From: DATHZQ01 sp035458525 | Lineage (GTDB): Bacteria > Actinomycetota > Acidimicrobiia > Spongiisociales > UBA5794 | Assembly: GCA_035458525.1 (NCBI GenBank) | Contig: DATHZQ010000150.1 | Location: 1 to 8,615 of the forward strand | DNA: 8,615 bases | Direction of reading: 5' to 3' | Part shown: positions 4,962 through 8,615 of the stretch, one piece after another | Layout of the letters: each line of letters begins with the position of its first letter | How positions within the stretch are numbered: position 1 is the stretch's first letter | Translations under genes and position numbers: made by a program | The notes under the pieces: model-generated | Told to the model about the DNA's origin: nothing | The model's input: the letters and a program-made list of their open reading frames with translations, nothing else | Database searches by the model: none

Positions 4962-7132
4962 CCGCCCGGCAATCAGCGGGCGCCGCATATGAACGCCTCC
5001 TGGGTCGGCGGATGCGTTCCGTCTCGATGGCGACCTGGCTGGCGCTCTCAGTCCTGGCGATCACGGTGGCTTCGATCCTGGTGGCCACCGCAGTCAGCCT
5101 GTCGACCGGCAGCGAGGTGACGGACGACGTAGCAGACGGGCAGCTCACGGGGCGCGCCGCATTGAGGGCGGATCAGGTCGAGCAATATCTCCGGGCGATC
5201 CAAGGGCAGGTCGGACGCCTCGGGAGCAGCTCTTCCATAGCCGCGGCGTCGGCCCGTTTCATCGATGCCTACGACGAGCTTGGTGCTGTGACGGTCGAGG
5301 ACTCTGTGACACGAGAAGTCGCCTTCGCCTACCGCGATGACTTCGTTCCGACGATGGAAGAGAAGTTCCAGACTTCGATCGCCTGGCAGGACTTCGTGCC
5401 GGTCGACGACAGTGCGATCTACCTGCAGGAGCAATATGTCGTATCGCCGGAACTGGAGAGCGGAGAACTCCGCTTCGTCGACGACGCGGGCGACGGCAGC
5501 GCCTGGTCGGAGGTGCATGGTGAACTCCACCGGGACTTCCTCGAAATCACAGAGCGTCTGAATCTCCAGGACCTCCTCATCGTCGAGGCAGATCGGGGCG
5601 TGGTCGTCTACTCGACGGCCAAGGGCTTGGACTTCGCCACGAGCCTCGAGGTTGGACCACACAGCGGCAGCACGATGGCGACGCTGGTGCGTCGTATACG
5701 GGACAATCCCCAAGCCGGAGAGGTCTCATATGCCGACTTCGTCGCCTACACCGGCCAGAGCGGGCAGCCTGTGGCATTCTTCGCAACTCCGGTATTCGAC
5801 GATGAGCGTCTTGCTGCCGTGTTGGTTGCGGAGTTCACGCCCGCAGGGCTGACCAGCATCATGACGGCCAGTGGCCGAGCCGGGGAAGCAGGAAGCCTCG
5901 GTGAGACCGGCGAGGTCTACATCGTGGCTCGAGACGGCCGCATGCGCTCCGACTCGCGTCTCTTCCATGAGGACCAGGAGCAGTTCCTGGTCGATGTCGC
6001 CGCCGCCGACAGCGCCACAGAGTCGGAAAGATCGGCGATGGTCGAGACGGGGACGACTGCGGTCTTCCAACAGGCGGTCCTCGGTGACGACGTGGATCGG
6101 GTCTTTGACGGCCCCGACGAAGCGTTCGTTCGCAACAACTACACCAACCGCGAAGTGATAACGGCGGCGGAGCTCGTCGATTTCGAGGGGCTGGAGTGGG
6201 CAGTCGTCAGCGAGATCGCAAGAGAAGAGTCCGATCAGGCTGTTGTTGATTTTCGGCGGAACGTGCTCATCGCGGTGGCGATCTTCGTGATCGGGGTGAG
6301 TTTCTTCGCAGTTGGTTGGGCAGGGAGCGTCTTCCAGCCATTGCGTGCGCTGGGAGATCGACTGCGTCGAATCCACGACGGCGACGCGGCTGACGCTGCG
6401 GAGCCGCCCCCGCGCGGGGCGCGCGAGTTCGCCGAGCTCGCAGCAAGTGTCGATGCAACGATCCGCTCGCTCCAGAACAGAGGATCGGCGCTCGAAGCCG
6501 CCGTGCAGCAGCGCCTGCACACGGTACGAAGTCTTCTCCCCCCGGCCATCGCCGAACGTGTCGAAGCAGGGGATCGTCAGGTGCTCGACCACGTCCCCCA
6601 AGCCGGCATCGTCGTCCTGATCATCGACGGTCTTGGAGACACTAGCCAGGCTCGCAACGCTCAGGAGCATCGCAGAATGCTGGAGCGCGTGGTGGAGGAG
6701 CTCGACTCGTTGGCGGAACATCACGGTCTGGAACGCGTGAAGATCGTCGGCGATGCGTATTTCGCCGGGTGCGGTCTCACCGAGCCCTACCTCGACTATG
6801 CGCCGCGCTCGGTCAGGTTCGCGATGGATGCGCAGCTGGCGCTGCGGGCGGCAAGCTCGGACTCCCTGTACGATCTCGACCTCTCTGCCGGTGTTCACGT
6901 CGGACCCGTGACCACGGGCTTGGCTGGCAGCGCCCGGCTCGTCTACGACCTGTGGGGCGACACCGTGGCCGTGGCGCGCGAACTGGCACGATCTGCGCCA
7001 AGGGGAGCGATCCTCGTGTCGGAGAGTGCGAAGTCCCGCTTGCCGTCCGACGTCGAGGTGGCCGAGTCGCCGGTTTCTCCCGAAGCGTGGGAGATCATCG
7101 GCTACCACGTAGCTGACGGGGCAACGCAATGA
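4958..7132 (+). CDS. Membrane receptor-type class III adenylate/guanylate cyclase, atypical catalytic site
   Basis: From the ATG at 4958 this is 724 residues: membrane span 1 (about 25-48), a large extracytoplasmic sensor resembling a double Cache domain (about 60-430), span 2 (about 436-458), HAMP (about 459-512), a short coil with RSLLPPAIAERVEAG (524-538), and a class III cyclase domain (about 549-700). Catalytic positions aligned to M. tuberculosis Rv1625c: metal Asp557 (VVLIID) and Asp599 (VKIVGD) are present, as are adenine-selecting Lys595 and Asp664 (YDLWGD). The transition-state Asn is Ala671 and the Arg is Glu675 (WGDTVAVARE). It may therefore have low, altered or no cyclase activity. 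The role would be to turn an outside signal into cAMP or another nucleotide signal. Start choice is uncertain: the frame is open back to GTG 4781, and TTG 4871 has GAGGAAGG 7 nt upstream; 4958 gives a short cytoplasmic N-terminus. The next gene overlaps its stop by ATGA. Confidence 0.9.
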   Translation: MTARQSAGAAYERLLGRRMRSVSMATWLALSVLAITVASILVATAVSLSTGSEVTDDVADGQLTGRAALRADQVEQYLRAIQGQVGRLGSSSSIAAASARFIDAYDELGAVTVEDSVTREVAFAYRDDFVPTMEEKFQTSIAWQDFVPVDDSAIYLQEQYVVSPELESGELRFVDDAGDGSAWSEVHGELHRDFLEITERLNLQDLLIVEADRGVVVYSTAKGLDFATSLEVGPHSGSTMATLVRRIRDNPQAGEVSYADFVAYTGQSGQPVAFFATPVFDDERLAAVLVAEFTPAGLTSIMTASGRAGEAGSLGETGEVYIVARDGRMRSDSRLFHEDQEQFLVDVAAADSATESERSAMVETGTTAVFQQAVLGDDVDRVFDGPDEAFVRNNYTNREVITAAELVDFEGLEWAVVSEIAREESDQAVVDFRRNVLIAVAIFVIGVSFFAVGWAGSVFQPLRALGDRLRRIHDGDAADAAEPPPRGAREFAELAASVDATIRSLQNRGSALEAAVQQRLHTVRSLLPPAIAERVEAGDRQVLDHVPQAGIVVLIIDGLGDTSQARNAQEHRRMLERVVEELDSLAEHHGLERVKIVGDAYFAGCGLTEPYLDYAPRSVRFAMDAQLALRAASSDSLYDLDLSAGVHVGPVTTGLAGSARLVYDLWGDTVAVARELARSAPRGAILVSESAKSRLPSDVEVAESPVSPEAWEIIGYHVADGATQ

Positions 7133-8615
7133 CGTCGCTCCTCTCGGATTCGTCCTCGGTTTGGGCCGCTCTGCTCGTCGTCGTCCTTCCGATCGTCGTC
7201 ATCGGCTCAGCGGAGCTGCAGGAGCGGCTGCGGCAACGCGACTCGGCGTTGATGCGGGTGGTGCAGATTCTTCGCCTCTGGACGGTCCCGCTGCTGGCGG
7301 CTTGGGCGCTCTTGCGCGGCATGTTCGAGTTCGAGGCGAGTTCGCTACTGGTTCGCGTGGTTGGAACCGGTCTCGTCCTCTCGCTGGCCGTTGTCGCGTT
7401 GTTGATGGTACGGATCGTCATCGCCCAGGTGGCCGATCGCAATCAGGAGCGGGAGCGGGCCCGGATCCCGCAGCTCGTGCTGGCGCTACCGCGCATCGTC
7501 GTGCTGATTGCAACTGGCTGGGTGCTTCTCGACACCGTGTGGGGCGTCGATCTGTCGGCGGCCATGGCCGCGCTCGGCGTGACCTCTCTGATCGTGTCGT
7601 TTGCGCTGCAAGACACATTGAGTGGTCTCGCTTCGGGTTTGCTTCTGTTGAGCGACTCGCCCTTCCAGCCGGGCGATTGGATCCGCGCCGGCGATCTGGA
7701 AGGCAAGGTCGTGGACATCAACTGGCGCAGCTCGCGGATCCTCGACAGGAACGGTGACCTCGTGGTCGTCCCCAATGCCGAGCTGGCAGGCGGAACCGTC
7801 ATCAACTTCGACTCGCCGAGCCGGCTGCACCGCGTCGTCGTGCCGGTGCAGGTGGCCTATGTGAATCCGCCAACCCTGGCGAAGGAAATGCTGCTCGATG
7901 CGGCCCGCGCCACGGACGGCGTCCTCGACTACCCGGCACCGAACGTGCGCGTCGTCCAGATCGACGACCCGCTCATGGGCTACGAGGTCGACCTTTGGAT
8001 CGACGATTTCACCATTGCGCCCAAGGTGTTCAGCGATTTCGGTTCCCTCGTCTGGTATTCGTCGCATCGCAACGATGTGCCGCTCCCGAGCCCGGCGTAT
8101 GACCTCTATATGTATGACGGCGTGCAGGCAGGGCTCGCCGGGATCCCGGACCGCAGCGAGATGCGGAGGCGCCTGCAGATCTCGCCGCTCTTCGAGTCGC
8201 TCGACCTCGATGACCTCGATCGACTCGCCGCTGCCGGTGCGGCCGTCAGATACGCCGCGGGAGAGCGCGTCTCGAGGGGTACGGACGAAGCGAACCGAGA
8301 CCTCTACGTTCTGTGGGAGGGAACGGCACGCATTTCGGTGACCGGTGAAGCCGGCGCCGAGATCAACCTCGCCGAGCTGGCGGCGGGTGATGTGTTCGGG
8401 ATGCTGCGGCGCTCCGACCGTGACCTCTATGTACCGCAGGTGGTCGCCCTGTCCGACTGTGAGATGGTGCGTATCGGAGAGGAGGCGGCCGGCGCCGTCG
8501 CCAGCCGTAACCCTGCTCTTGCCGCTGCGCTCAACCAGGTTGCCGCGACCCGCAGGCGCCGCCTCGAACGCATCGTCGAGCAGCTTGACCGTACGTCGGC
8601 GGTGTCCGCAGAGCC
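7129..8615 (+). CDS. MscS-type mechanosensitive channel with C-terminal cyclic-nucleotide-binding domain (3' end cut)
   Basis: The ATG at 7129 overlaps the cyclase TGA (ATGA), so translation is coupled. The frame is open to the window edge, giving at least 495 residues. Membrane spans lie at about 11-27, 45-64, 74-100 and 117-138. The pore helix is at 141-174, with FALQDTLSGLASG (158-170) matching the Q112-to-G121 stretch of E. coli MscS. Next are the MscS beta-domain motifs FQPGDWI (179-185), EGKVVDINWRSSRI (191-204), VVVPNAEL (212-219) and TVINF (223-227). A CRP-like CNB domain fills about 351-475, with GDVFGMLRR at 420-428 where the phosphate-binding cassette should be. That cassette has Met425 for the usual Glu and Tyr434 for the usual Arg. 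The architecture matches bCNG channels and M. tuberculosis Rv2434c, also beside a cyclase gene. It is probably an inner-membrane ion channel tuned by the cyclase product, or by partner contact if binding is lost. Rv2434c is about this length, so little should be missing. Confidence 0.92.
   Translation, partial: MTSLLSDSSSVWAALLVVVLPIVVIGSAELQERLRQRDSALMRVVQILRLWTVPLLAAWALLRGMFEFEASSLLVRVVGTGLVLSLAVVALLMVRIVIAQVADRNQERERARIPQLVLALPRIVVLIATGWVLLDTVWGVDLSAAMAALGVTSLIVSFALQDTLSGLASGLLLLSDSPFQPGDWIRAGDLEGKVVDINWRSSRILDRNGDLVVVPNAELAGGTVINFDSPSRLHRVVVPVQVAYVNPPTLAKEMLLDAARATDGVLDYPAPNVRVVQIDDPLMGYEVDLWIDDFTIAPKVFSDFGSLVWYSSHRNDVPLPSPAYDLYMYDGVQAGLAGIPDRSEMRRRLQISPLFESLDLDDLDRLAAAGAAVRYAAGERVSRGTDEANRDLYVLWEGTARISVTGEAGAEINLAELAAGDVFGMLRRSDRDLYVPQVVALSDCEMVRIGEEAAGAVASRNPALAAALNQVAATRRRRLERIVEQLDRTSAVSAE

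Noticed and set aside
6408..6419. Perfect 12-bp GC palindrome CCCCGCGCGGGG
   Set aside because: It lies inside the HAMP region of the cyclase coding sequence (Pro-Arg-Gly codons) and is easily produced by GC-rich codon use; there is no partner copy elsewhere in the window.
5726..7129. Long minus-strand open frame (467 codons) opposite the cyclase gene
   Set aside because: It is antisense to a clear cyclase domain, has an Arg/His/Val-rich composition typical of high-GC shadow frames, and shows no recognisable motif.
4958..8615. Pycsar or CBASS anti-phage system
   Set aside because: The cyclase is a large receptor with an extracytoplasmic sensor and the effector is an MscS channel, as in housekeeping mycobacterial pairs; no defence genes or mobile-element signs flank it, so a defence label is not supported.

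Overview
This window comes from a high-GC actinobacterium. The clues are GC-rich codon third positions throughout, a DUF2510 membrane protein, a DUF2252 protein, an Abhydrolase_9-type C-terminus, and a cyclase/channel pair arranged like Rv2435c-Rv2434c of Mycobacterium tuberculosis. The exact lineage cannot be read from the sequence; an Acidimicrobiia-like actinobacterium is a guess. There are no tRNA, rRNA, CRISPR, IS or phage signatures.

Layout. (1) Bases 1-388 hold the 3' end of a probable Abhydrolase_9 family gene, followed by a good intrinsic terminator (423-456). (2) A DUF2252 gene (503-1900, +) converges on a small DUF2510 membrane-protein gene (1924-2298, -). The 23-nt gap between the two stop codons is almost entirely one perfect 8-bp hairpin. 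(3) From 2414 to the right edge all genes are on the + strand, probably in one or two transcripts: a YihY/BrkB family membrane protein, a HerA-like ATPase split by an apparent -1 frameshift at about 3733, a membrane-bound receptor-type class III nucleotide cyclase, and an MscS-type channel with a C-terminal cyclic-nucleotide-binding (CNB) domain, cut by the window end.

How they may work together. The cyclase (two membrane spans, a large Cache-like extracytoplasmic sensor, HAMP, class III cyclase domain) and the MscS-CNB channel overlap by ATGA and look like a sensor, second-messenger and ion-channel module. Both halves are non-canonical. The cyclase keeps both metal aspartates and the adenine-selecting Lys/Asp pair, but has Ala and Glu where the transition-state Asn and Arg should be. 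The CNB domain has FGM instead of FGE and a Tyr where the phosphate-binding Arg is expected. This paired divergence at both the making and reading ends of the signal is the most interesting feature of the window. The upstream YihY and HerA-like genes may belong to the same envelope-related transcription unit, but nothing in the sequence proves a functional link.
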